The notes under the pieces were generated by a model. That model had not been told where the DNA came from and made no database searches. It saw only the letters and a list, made by a program, of their open reading frames with translations. Shown here in pieces: positions 45,501 through 56,900 of a stretch of DNA of 64,000 nt. The DNA is from Ephydatia muelleri. Its lineage: Eukaryota; Porifera; Demospongiae; Spongillida; Spongillidae. The first letter of the stretch is position 1. Every line of letters starts with the position of its first letter. The stretch lies in the NCBI GenBank assembly GCA_013339895.1, contig JABACO010000021.1:5382341-5446340 (forward strand), written 5' to 3'. The translations under genes were made by a program, and so were the position numbers.

Positions 45501-46626
45501 AAGGGCTACACATTCTTCAAGGCAACGGAGGAACATCCTCGTCAAAATGAGTGAACTGTACAGAGAAAGATCACATGGAGGATAGAGCGACCCAGTTGTG
45601 ATAACTTGCAGAAGCTTGCACAGTGATGAAATATACAGGGTGAAAACATGACAATTGGAAAAGAAGAAGACGAAATCTTTCCCTTTTTTCCTATATATTC
45701 TGCACAGTATGCATAGCATTTCGTCACATTAATACCAGGCCCAGCCTACTGTACAGGGAGGATAGAAACACGATTGGATAGCCAGCTTCTCAGCTATCCT
45801 AGTGAAGGCTTCTATTCCCTACCAAGCCCCAACCACTCTCTAAACTACACATCCAACCTGTCTTCTGTCAATATGCATCATGAATAAGGTGTTTGAGTTC
45901 TTCCCCTCCCCCCCCCCCTTGCTAATTTGCCTGAGGTATGCTTGCTGCCAAAAAAAAAGTGAATACAGAAACATCAGCACGTCTAGATCTGTCTCTGTTG
46001 TCACACATGCCACACTCCTTTCCAGTTCATGTGCAAAACACACCCTAATTAATAATGAATTTAGTATTCTACACATTATGTCTGTAATATAAATACAATT
46101 AATAATTTTCAACAAAAAATATACAATTTGTTTATTTTACATAATGCATACATGTAATTATATCCATGATTACAATTATACACGAAACAACTATGAGGTA
46201 TCATAATGGTATGGAAACTTACAGTTACATATACACCTTCACATCGTACGACTCTTCTTCCAACTATCCATGCTTTGGAGTGCCCAGTCTAGCAGTCTCA
46301 GACCCACATGGATTTTTGAAAACAATCCGTGAAGCCCTTGATCTTTAAGTCCATGGGTAGATTGCTTTTCCACATAGCTATTCTATAATAAAATCGCCTT
46401 TCACGTTCCTTTCCAAGTTCACCGTTTTGTTCGAATCTTGTCGTCTCCAACTCAATGGGTCTTCCCAATAAGAGCATACTAGGAGGGTTCATAATTGTTT
46501 CAGCCAAAGATGGTGGGAGTGAGTGTGTGTGTGTTGTGTATGTGTGTGTGTATGTGTGTGTGTTGGTTCATGCTTCGTTGTCTCAATAATTAAGAAGTAC
46601 ACACAGCAGGTAACACACCCTCGAAC

Positions 46627-46675
<49 letters not shown>

Positions 46676-48093
46676 CACACATATCTCAACATAAACATCT
46701 GGTCCATCTGGAGGGACTATTGTACAGTGGACAGTATGGCCCTGGCATTCTGCTGCATAATATTGACCCCAAACCAGCAGTACATTGATGAAAGAGCTGG
46801 ACCTATTGGATAGGATAGCCAGTCTTTTAGACACTCACAAAAAAAGTTTCTCTGGCTTTAGCCCACCAACCCTCCATATTCTCCCACTACAAGAGGGAGC
46901 ACATCCATCTTCTATCATGGCAGGCTTCATTGGATATATCTTTACCTTCTTTGCTCCTCTCTGTAGTAGATCCTGAGGTCATACCAGCTTCAAGAATAAC
47001 ATTACCTTAATACCAGATACCACATCTAATCTAAGGTGATACACGTTTGTTCGACAGGAATCTGAAAAAATATCACAAAGAGATTGTCTTGAAGCCACAT
47101 TTTCTCCGGGCCAAATAGACCGAGTTTAACAGCACTGTGTTAATAAATCCTGCATCTCTTTGGATAGTGGAAATCCAAGCACCACTTCAGCAATACTTGA
47201 GTCTCGTTGGATAAAAGCGCTAAACCTTGTGAGATGATTGGGCTCTAAACCACGAAAGGCGCTTGGTAGGCTGATGTTCAATTGAATCTGGCCTGGGAAC
47301 TACAGCAGCACTCCTTGTTTTGAGCGATAAATATTAATCAGATAATTATGATTGTTAATTAATTTTAGTTGGTTTGAATTTTGGAATAACAAAAGGTAAC
47401 CGGCTCGTTGCCGCGAAAAGCGACTAAGCAAGTTTTATAATGATTTAATATTCAAAGAGATACCTAGGTTCTCTACAATTTCACGGGAAATCGGTCTGTA
47501 ATGGAGTTACAATGGCCTGAATATTGAATTACGCGCGCGTACGGCGGTATGTTTCAATTGCAAGCGTCAACTTTATAATATCGTTTTGGGTCCTTTTCCG
47601 CGGCAACGATCCAAAATATTATTAACCTAGCTAGTTCATGGCACATTCAGAAAGTCGCTTGCCAAATGTTCGCCGGTGCTATAATGATACCAGTATCAAT
47701 GACTTTGATACTGTAGATACTGGCGACATACATAAAAAACACGTCCGGACAATGTTTACGAATGGCTTACTTTTTTTCTTGTCTCTATCGGTTTCAGTAG
47801 TTTAAACTATAAAAATTCATACTACCCATACAGGGGGTACAAAATTATCACTTTACGCGGGAAACAATTTAAAATCTTGAGATATAACATACTGACTCTC
47901 ACTCTCATTAGTCGTATTGGTTGCCTACACATGGTTACGTACGCTTACGTGTAGATAGATAATTACGACATGTAGGTCGTGATTAAATGTAGCGGGCGCG
48001 GGTTTAAATACCAACTCGCGTGAGCCATTTTATGATCTAATCAACCTCCAGCTTATATTAGCAAAACGTGGGAGGTATTGTATACATATCAGT
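42510..48093. other. Intergenic region between the divergent docking genes
   Basis: Presumably holds both promoters. No further gene was recognised. Contains a GT array (46519-46564), a run of about 34 A followed by an AC array (46629-46681), a duplicated ATGCTCATTGGAAGG phrase (44678-44725) and a possible LINE tail (46290-46480). Confidence 0.5.
46290..46480 (-). pseudogene. Possible LINE reverse transcriptase tail
   Basis: Reads RRFYYRIAMWKSNLPMDLK followed by FTDCFQKSMW. It resembles the conserved end of jockey/CR1 proteins (F..R....WN.LP......F...L). Short and weak. Confidence 0.3.
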
Positions 48094-50028
48094 ATGGACT
48101 TTGAGTTCGGTAGGTACCGACTTGCATGGCTAACGTAAATGAGCATATTCTGCTATTTCACCCGAATTACTTTTTTGTTGTTGTTGTTTAGTTTACTTGT
48201 GTCTACCTATTTATTTGCAGATGTGTATTGTGCGTTTGTGTATGTTGTGTGTTTGTGTGTGTTGTATGTGTGTGTGTGTGCGTGTGTATTGTGAGGTGCC
48301 GTACTGAGTGTCGTGTTCAGTGCGAAGTGCCTTGCGGCGTATGCGTACGTGTGTGCTGGCACTCGTCCTGAGATTGAGAATGTTATTGATGTATTGCACT
48401 GCAAATGTGCAGTCTGCAGCCAATGCAGATATGCCATTGTTCGTAGTAGTGCACGCGACGGTATTGTATGTCGTATGGCTTCATTACTCGAAGTCTTGAC
48501 GTCGTCTGGTCATTTGACTGCGGCTTGTCTTCGTCTAGTGTACCATGTCACTGCCCTCTGCCATATTGGAGACTTCCAGGGAGGAGAGTGTCTTATCTAC
48601 CTTTCTGTTACGTCCATCGCTGTGTGTGCTCGAAACGGGAGAGCTCTTGGTAGCTGGCCATATAACGTCATACGAGACTTTAGTTGTCGAGATGGTAACT
48701 TCAGCTTCACATCAGGAAGGCGAGGCCCATTTGGAGTTGGAACATACCAGTTCCAGCTGACTCCTTCAGTTCTCACAAAGCTTAGCTCAGCCATTACAGT
48801 ATTAACAGGTGCACAGTTCGGACCAAAGGCTTCTTCTCAGCAAGAGTTGAAGTCTTCAAAAGCAGCTACAACTTCGTTCTCCTTGATTCAGCCATGGAAC
48901 TCATCTGAAGATCAAAGTTGCACTCCTTCCATTAGCTCTAAATCCAGCCCATCCCCTCATCCCCTTACAGATGAAGCCTGTGGTAATGAAGTTACAAAGC
49001 CCCTTCACAGTTATCGCTCTTTACCTGAGCTGAGGTCATCAGGCATAGTGCATTCTTCTCGTCTGCACCTTTTAAAGAAACAGATGTCTTCTCCAGGTCC
49101 AGTTAGGCAAAGACCATGCCATCGATATGAGGAGATTGATCCTCCAGATGACATGACGGAGGCTGCTGGTTTGCCTCCTTCAACATCTTGCACTCCTGTG
49201 ATGTCCACAAATAGTTACACTGCCTCTGTTTTGGCCTTGCCCTACTTGTCATCTCCAACTGGGATAGCCTCTATATCACACAATGCTGCTACCTCACCTA
49301 GTGCAGCTGCTGTGCCTATTAGTTCCACAGTCACAGAGAAACATGGCTGTGCATCAACCAGCAATACAAAATCTGCAGATTACGAAAATATTCAGAATGG
49401 CAGAGAAAGGAAAGGTCAAAATGCTACCATTAACATCGAAGCTGGTCACCCTGAATCCTTGCACCAATCCGGTGTGCAGGAGCCAGCAATGCCAGACAAG
49501 GCTGCAGGGGTGTACGACTGTCCTCATCGAGCCCTGTACAGTGTCCCCACATTCTGTCGTGGTGAGGTGCTGACTCTGAAGGCTAGACACGGACGGGCCC
49601 AGGTCCCTCCACTCATCCCATCCAAACCGAATGTTATTGATGTATTGTACTGCAATGTGCAGTCTTCAAAGATGAAGCCATTACAGAGATGCCATTCTGC
49701 AGAAGAGACTCGTGACGGTGATCTTTATGAAGAAATGAACTCCATTGCAGAACATCCCAACCAGTCTGGTGGTCGTCAGAACTCATTTCCAGACCAACAC
49801 TGCTCTGGATGTGGACTGGCTTGTAACGCTGTTGCAAGTGTGATTGCCCAGCAACTGGCTGCCAAGGAAGGATATGAGCTGATTACTTCCATGAGGCATC
49901 CGGTCTCGCACAATGTAGAGGACAAACTTGTAGTATCAGACCACTGTTCCCAGTCACATGTGGGACAAGGAAGACAGCTGTATATAAATCAAAATCTGAT
50001 GTCTGCTAGACATCCTGAAGCTGATTAG
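48094..50028 (+). CDS. Docking/adaptor protein with IRS-type PTB domain (plus-strand paralog)
   Basis: Predicted exons 48094-48109 (MDFEF plus one base, GTAGGT donor) and 48539-50028 (acceptor CGTCTAG) encode about 501 residues. The second exon starts at the same phase and homologous position as in the minus-strand paralog. PTB (residues about 6-105): YHVTALCHIGDFQGGECLIY, GSWPYNVIRDFSC, GNFSFTSGRRGPFGVGTYQF. Tail motifs kept from the paralog: RYEEIDPP, DYENIQ, VYDCPHRALYSVP, LYCNVQSS, LYEEMN, GYELITSMRH, LYINQ. The repeated YxN (Grb2-type), YEEI (Src-type) and YDxP (Crk-type) sites indicate a scaffold downstream of a tyrosine kinase. An in-frame extension upstream to 48313 exists, but the conserved acceptor argues that it is intron. 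The tail is shorter than in the paralog. Confidence 0.8.
48378..48440 (+). repeat. Partial copy of the docking gene's own tail sequence in its intron
   Basis: GAATGTTATTGATGTATTG and the following 20 nt occur here and at 49629-49665 in the coding tail (the LYCNVQSS region). The copies differ by one substitution and one inserted A, with weaker similarity beyond. It lies inside the predicted first intron. Confidence 0.75.
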
Positions 50029-50461
50029 GAAAGAGATGGTGATCATTGTTTGAATATATGGAAACAATATCTACATGCAAGCATAATGTCTGTCTACTCA
50101 TTCCTATGTTCCAGTGAGCAAAAACCATTTTTGGTGTTGATTTTGTGTATCTTTTCGTTGATTTTGTTGTTGCTGCTGTAATGTCTAGGATAGTTTAATT
50201 CTGAGCGAATAAATGTAAACATACACGAACACGTAAGTTGCTTGTGATTGCTTGTCAGTATGCTATAGCAATCATTCAATGCAAACATATGAACACAGAC
50301 TGCAGAGTTGCGTACATGCCGTACTGCACCTTGGTGCACTTCAACCCTATGAGTTGAACCCCCTTTCAATGGTAGTTTTGCCCAGGTACTATCAGCAGTA
50401 ACCAATGCGGTAATTTTTAAATACCGTAACTCGATTACTATTAAATTATCCGCCAGCACGA
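50029..50461. other. Spacer between docking gene stop and VWA8 start
   Basis: Contains AATAAA at 50208 (likely poly(A) signal of the docking gene) and presumably the VWA8 promoter. The two genes are tandem on the plus strand, about 0.43 kb apart. Confidence 0.5.
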
Positions 50462-51636
50462 ATGCTCCTTCGAGGGTGGAGGAGGCTTGCAGTGCACCGA
50501 AGTATGTCGGATGACCCTGCCGCACGACGTGTCGTACAACTGCGTAGGGTGTTGACCCCTTCTGTGAGCCTTTTTAAGACCAGTGGGTTATCCACGCAAC
50601 CAGGTGATGTAAACAGTTCAAGTGATGTAACTTTTTAATCAAGCATATCACGAATAAGAACTTTTGGCTAGAATTAACATTTGGTTGTCAGGGTATTTTA
50701 TTATGCTAGCAGTCGATACTGTTGATAACTAGCAGGGCGGCTTCTTTGTGCTGAACACGAGACTGTGTGCATGCTTTTTCTGAGGCCTGCATATATGTGT
50801 TCAATAACGTTTGTTTCCCATCATTAGATGAATGGTTGTCCATTGGAGGTGTAAGAATTAAATTGGAACCACCCAAGCACCCAGAGCTGGTACCAAGACT
50901 GTATGGTACGGATTATGTGTGCGTGTCATATTTAGGTCGCTGTTAATGACATCCATGTTTCTGCTCCTGTCAGGCACATAAGCAGCATGTGGGTGGGCAG
51001 GTATTCATGATCATGATGTCATAAATTATATTGCTCTGCATTACTGATTCTCGTTATTGCCTCTTTCTTGGAGCATGCTGAAGGCAATATGGAATAAACA
51101 CCATTGTTGATGCAGAGGTACACTGTATACAGATTGCCCATAATTGAATACAGACATTGCAAGAACAGTAGCTTGCTTGACATTTTCTGTGTTTAGAGGC
51201 ATTAGGTTAATTGTATGAGTCACTAGCCTGTTTCCTTGCAAACACCACTTCATCCAATGCCAACTACAAGCTTTCAGAAATCAAGGACTCACATTGCCTG
51301 TGCTCAGAATTAAATCTGGAAGTAAAACTTGCCATTTGGGCATTTGTCATTACTTCAAATGCATTCGTTTGTCCTTGACCTGTGCAATCTGCATCTCATT
51401 TGTATAATGTCATTTTAGATATCATTTTTGATACATTTTACCACATTTTCAACATATTAATAACTTCTACTGGTGAATACCGTAGGCCTATGAAACGGTG
51501 GAACAATAAATCATAAAACTCCATGCATCTTTTCAGTTTTCGTACTTCACAGGGGAAGCAGAAACATGAATTCCATCAATAGTGGCCTTGTGTGCATACT
51601 TGCACATGCCATATTTATGTGTGCATCATTGTGTGT

Positions 51637-51674
<38 letters not shown>

Positions 51675-53861
51675 ATGTACACAGAGCATTGCACATATTT
51701 GATATAAAGTGTGAGACGTTCACACACGTACCAACTTGACACAAAGGTGATGTACATTCTCTTGCAGGGCAGCATACTATAGGGCCTTATGCACGTTTGT
51801 TCATTAATGTGTGGCCTCTATTTGTAGTGAAAACTCCACCCTCTCAGACTGTCCTGAGACACCTTCAATGGATGCTGCAGAAGGTCAGACATGCTGCACT
51901 CTAAATTGGTTCAATTGTAATGTGCGTGAAGCTGTGTGTATGTGTGTATGCATGCATATACATGTACATGTATGCTATGCAATTAATGTGTATTTTGTGT
52001 GTGTACATGTATATGTGCGCACGTACATGTACTTGTGTTGTGTCTGTTGAGGAGGAGATCGATATACTGGAGCTGCTTCTGTTCCCAAATGCCAACCCCC
52101 ACACTCAACTCCCATCTGGCTAAACTAGTAGATCCAGTAATTAAACGACCTTGTTATGTACAGGTGGATAAATAGGACATGTGTACCTGCTGGATGAGGC
52201 CTGAGTCGTCTTTTGTGTTCCCCCTAAGGATGCTCTGGGTCAGGACATGTTCCTGATTGGACCTCCTGGGTCCCTGCGTCGTCACCTGGCACTCCACTTC
52301 TGCGAGCTGACGGGTCGTGAGCTGGAGTACGTGGCTCTGTCGCGGGACACCACTGAGACCGACCTCAAGCAGAGGAGGGAGATCGCAGGGGGGACTGTCC
52401 GTTACCTGGACCAGGTCAGCCATTAGTATTCGCCTCTTTGGTGGTGGTGGTGGTGGTGGTGGTGACCTTTGACTCCTGCAGTGTTCTGTTCGTGCGGCCT
52501 TGGAGGGGCGGGTGCTTGTGCTGGACGGGATAGAGAAGGCAGAGAGGAATGTGTTGCCCGTCCTCAACAACCTGCTGGAGAACAGGGAGATGCAGCTGGA
52601 GGATGGGAGGCTCATCGTGGCACCTCAGAGATATGACAAATTGCTAAAGGTACTGTAACACAATGGATGGCAATCAGGTGATGAAGAGGAGGATGAGGTG
52701 GTGGTTAGGGACAATGTGATGAGGTGGTGGTTAGGGACAATGTGATGAGGTGGTGGTTAGGGACAATGTGATGAGGTGGTGGTTAGGGACAATGTGATGA
52801 GGTGGTGGTTAGGGACAATGTGATGAGGTGGTGGTTAGGGACAATGCAATGAGGTGATGGTTAGGGACAATGTGATGAGGTGATGTTAGGGACAATGTGA
52901 TGAGGTGGTGGTTAGGGACAATGTGATGAGGTGGTGGTTAGGGACATGGTGGTGGGGTGGGATGAGGTGATAATGAAGAGGTGATGAGTACTGAAGGAGA
53001 GATGAGGTAATGATGGATGAGCCCTGGGTGGGAATGAGACAATAGAGTGTGTACATAAGTCCTGAGAAGTGTACACAGGTGAGGGGGGGAGGAGAAACAA
53101 ATCTTCAAATGATGTTACTAAACATCATGTACACTTGGTCATGCGTAATATGTTCTTACTCTCATTCCACATTGCATTCTCTCTCCTTTTCTATGCCCTG
53201 GTGCTGTATTGTAGCAGTGGTTTCTTCCAGGGGACCCATTAATGTAACACTAATGTAACACTAATGTAACACTAATGTAACATAGTATTTGCAGCACAGT
53301 TGTGATGTACCCAGTGTTGTGTACTCGATTGTTGGTGTGTGTATTGTGTGTGCGTAGCATGTTGAGCTTTACACAAAGGGACATGGATTGCTTGCAGGAG
53401 CATGGCAAAGATGAGTTGGATCGTTGGCGACTGGTCAGGGCCAGCGAGAAGTTCCGAGTTATTGCATTGGGTCTCCCTGTCCCTCCCTACAAGGGGAATC
53501 CCCTAGACCCTCCACTTCGTTCTCGATTCCAGGCCAGGATTGTGCAACCACTTCCATTCCAGGAGCAGCTGGATGAGCTCATTCACGAGTTTGCCAAGGT
53601 GCCCCCCAAAACGTGAGCTAAACATCTGAAGCATTACCGATCCCCTGCTCTGCATGTACCCTTATATCCACATGGGTACACATGCATTGTTACATATGCA
53701 CACATTCATGTAAACACATGTGCATACGTATGAACGTGCTCATGCACACACATGCACCCCATACATGCCCATGTACTCATATATCCATTGCACACATACT
53801 CTGTACATGTGCATCCATGTACATTCATGTGCTCATACATTCTTGCTTTATATTCATGTAT

Positions 53862-53912
<51 letters not shown>

Positions 53913-56900
53913 TATACACACACACATATACACACACACATACACACACATATATGCACACATGGCTATCACGTGTTCATTTAGACTGTCTGCAGCGCTT
54001 TCAGTCTCAGCTGCTCTGCACACACTCTCATCGCTTCCTTCGGACTCACCCCTTCCTTCTTTGAATGGTCCAGTCAACACTTACGAACACATGCAAACTA
54101 TTGCTGCAATCCTTGTATGTGTGCTGTGGTAGGGAGAGAACATGTGCTAATGAATAGCATCTGCACCATCCCCTTCCTCACTCTCCTTCCCCCTTTTCTG
54201 TCTGCTATCTTCCCTCCTCCTTCCTTTCTCCTTTCTCTCCCCTTCCTCTTTTCTTTCTCTCCCCTCCCTCCCTCTTTCCTTTCTCTCCCCTCTCTCCTTT
54301 TCTCTCTTTTCTTTCTCTCCCCCTCCCCTCCCCTCCCCTCCCTCCCTCCCTCCCCCTTCCTCCTCCCTCCCAACCTTCCTTTCCCTCCCCTCCTTCCTTT
54401 CTCTCCCCTCCCTCCCCTCCTTCCTTTACTCCCCTCCCTCCCCTCCTTCCTTTCTCTACCCCCTCCCTCCTTCCTTTCTCTCCCCTCCCTCCTTCCTTTC
54501 TTCTCCCCTCCCTCCTTCCTTTCACTCCCCCCCCTCCCCCTTCCTTTTCTCTCCCTCCCTCCTCCTTTCCCTTCACCCTCCCCTCCCTCCTTCCTTTCTC
54601 TCCCCTCCCCCTTCCTTTCACCTCCCCTCCCACCTTCCTTTCTCTCCCCTCCCTCCTTCCTTTCTCTCCCCTCCCTCCTTCCTTCTCTCTCCCCTCCCCC
54701 TCCTTCCTTTCTCCCCTTCTTTCCTTCCTTCTCTCTCCCCGCCTCCCCTCTCCTCCTTCCTCCTCATCCTTCCTTCCTTTCTCTCCCCTCCCTCCTTCCT
54801 TTCCTCCCCTCCCTCCTTCCTTTCTCTCCTCTCCCCTCCCTCTTCATCCCCCCTCTTCTCCCACTTTCTTCTCCTTCCTCTCTCCTCCCTCCCTCCTTTC
54901 CTTCACTCCCCCCTCTTTCCTCCTTCTCTCCCCTTCCTTCCTCCTCTCTCTCCCTCCGCTTTTCTCCTTCCTCGTTTCTTCTCCTCCTCCTTCTCCCCCT
55001 CTTTCCTTTCTCTCCCTTTCTTTCCTTCCTTTCTTCCCTCCCTCCTTCCTTTCTCACTTCTTTATTCCTTTCTCTCCCCTCCCTCCTTCCTTTCTCTTCC
55101 CTACTGCTTCTTCCAGGACCGTAACCCAAATGCCATGCTATCAGACCTTCTTCATTCCGCATATCCGGCTGAGCTTATTGGAACACTGGATGCTTTCAAA
55201 GATGCACTATCGGTAAAGAGTTTATTTTCTATCACGATTTATTGCATGCATTGCATGTGCACACCATGTGCAATTCCTTATATGCACTATGTACAATACT
55301 TGTACACTGTAACGTGTATTTTACATTCGTGTGTGGTTCATTGACCTCAATAAATCAAACCCTCTAAAGTCAACTTGATATCCTGCAATTGCTATTGTAT
55401 ACAACTCATATTAACGAAGTCTAATTACCCGTTAACCAATTAAGTCATATTATTGTGTGTAAGTCCACGATTTAATTTCAATGCATTTGTAAAACTGTTG
55501 TGTATAAATGTTGTACATGTAAAACATTTTTGGGTCTGCATTTCTGTCAATTTTGTTGCTATGCAACTAGTGTGCTCAATATGCACACACACATGGTATT
55601 CCGCTTGCCACAGCCGTCTATTGAAGTGATCACTTTCCAACCCAACAGAGATTTTCTCTTCCTGGGTACCCATCCTCGTCAATGTTCTTTGTTGAAGGCT
55701 GTGTCCCTTCCAACAACAACCGATCTGAGCTGATAGCCACACTGGCCCCTCAGGAAGCCCCCTCAGCTCCAGGGGGGTGCTTCTCTGTGGCAGGGTGGGC
55801 AGAGAGAATAAACCACACTGGAGGAGGAGACAGTTACGTCCCAACTTCCTACCACGATGACCTGTTGACCAAGCTGCTGCAGAGCCACACTGCGGGGGAA
55901 TTTCTGTCTGATTGGAGGAAGGGTGAGAGTGTGGGGGGAGGGGGGGGGGAAGAGGCTAATGTAGACTGGGGAGGAGGATCTGTGTATACAATAGGAAAGA
56001 AACGGGGTAATTTAGAGAAGAGGGGTGTCACATGCAGTACATGTGCACACATTGCTGTGAATCCATGCACTTGCACAACACACCAGTACATCACACCAGT
56101 ACATCACACAGTACATCACACCAGTACTCAACCAGTACATCACACCAGTACATCACACCAGTACATCACACCAGTACATCACACCAGTACATCACACCAG
56201 TACATCACACCAGTACATCACACCAGTACATCACACAGTACATCACACCAGTCACATCACACCAGTACATCACACCAGTACATCACACATCACACCAGTA
56301 CATCACACCAGTACATCACACCAGTACATCACACCAGTACATCACACCAGTACATCACACCAGTACATCACACCAGTACATCACACCAGTACATCACACC
56401 AGTACATCACACACCAGTACATCCACCAGTACACACACCAGTACATCACACCAGTACATCACACCAGTACATCACACACACCAGTACATCACACCAGTAC
56501 ATCACACCAGTACATCACACAGTAATCACACCAGTACATCACACCAGTACATCACACCAGTACATCACACACACAGTACATCACACCAGTACATCACACC
56601 AGTACATCACACCAGTACAACACCAGTACATCACACCAGTACATCACACCAGTACATCACACCAGTACATCACACCAGTACATCACACCAGTACATCACA
56701 CCAGTACATCACACCTACATCACACCAGTACATCACACCAGTACATCACACCAGTACATCACACCAGTACATCACACCAGTACATCACACCAGTACATCA
56801 CACCAGTACATCACACCAGTACATCACACCAGTACATCACACCAGTACATCACACCAGTACATCACACCAGTACATCACACCAGTACATCACACCAGTAC

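Noticed and set aside
48313..48538. N-terminal extension of the plus-strand docking gene from the ATG at 48313
   Set aside because: The paralog has an acceptor at the homologous position and phase, and the extension has no counterpart. It is more likely intron.
54117..55124. Long Leu/Pro/Ser-rich frame in the CT tract and Glu/Arg/Gly-rich frames opposite it
   Set aside because: Pure product of the pyrimidine repeat inside VWA8 intron 7; flanking exons splice in phase around it.
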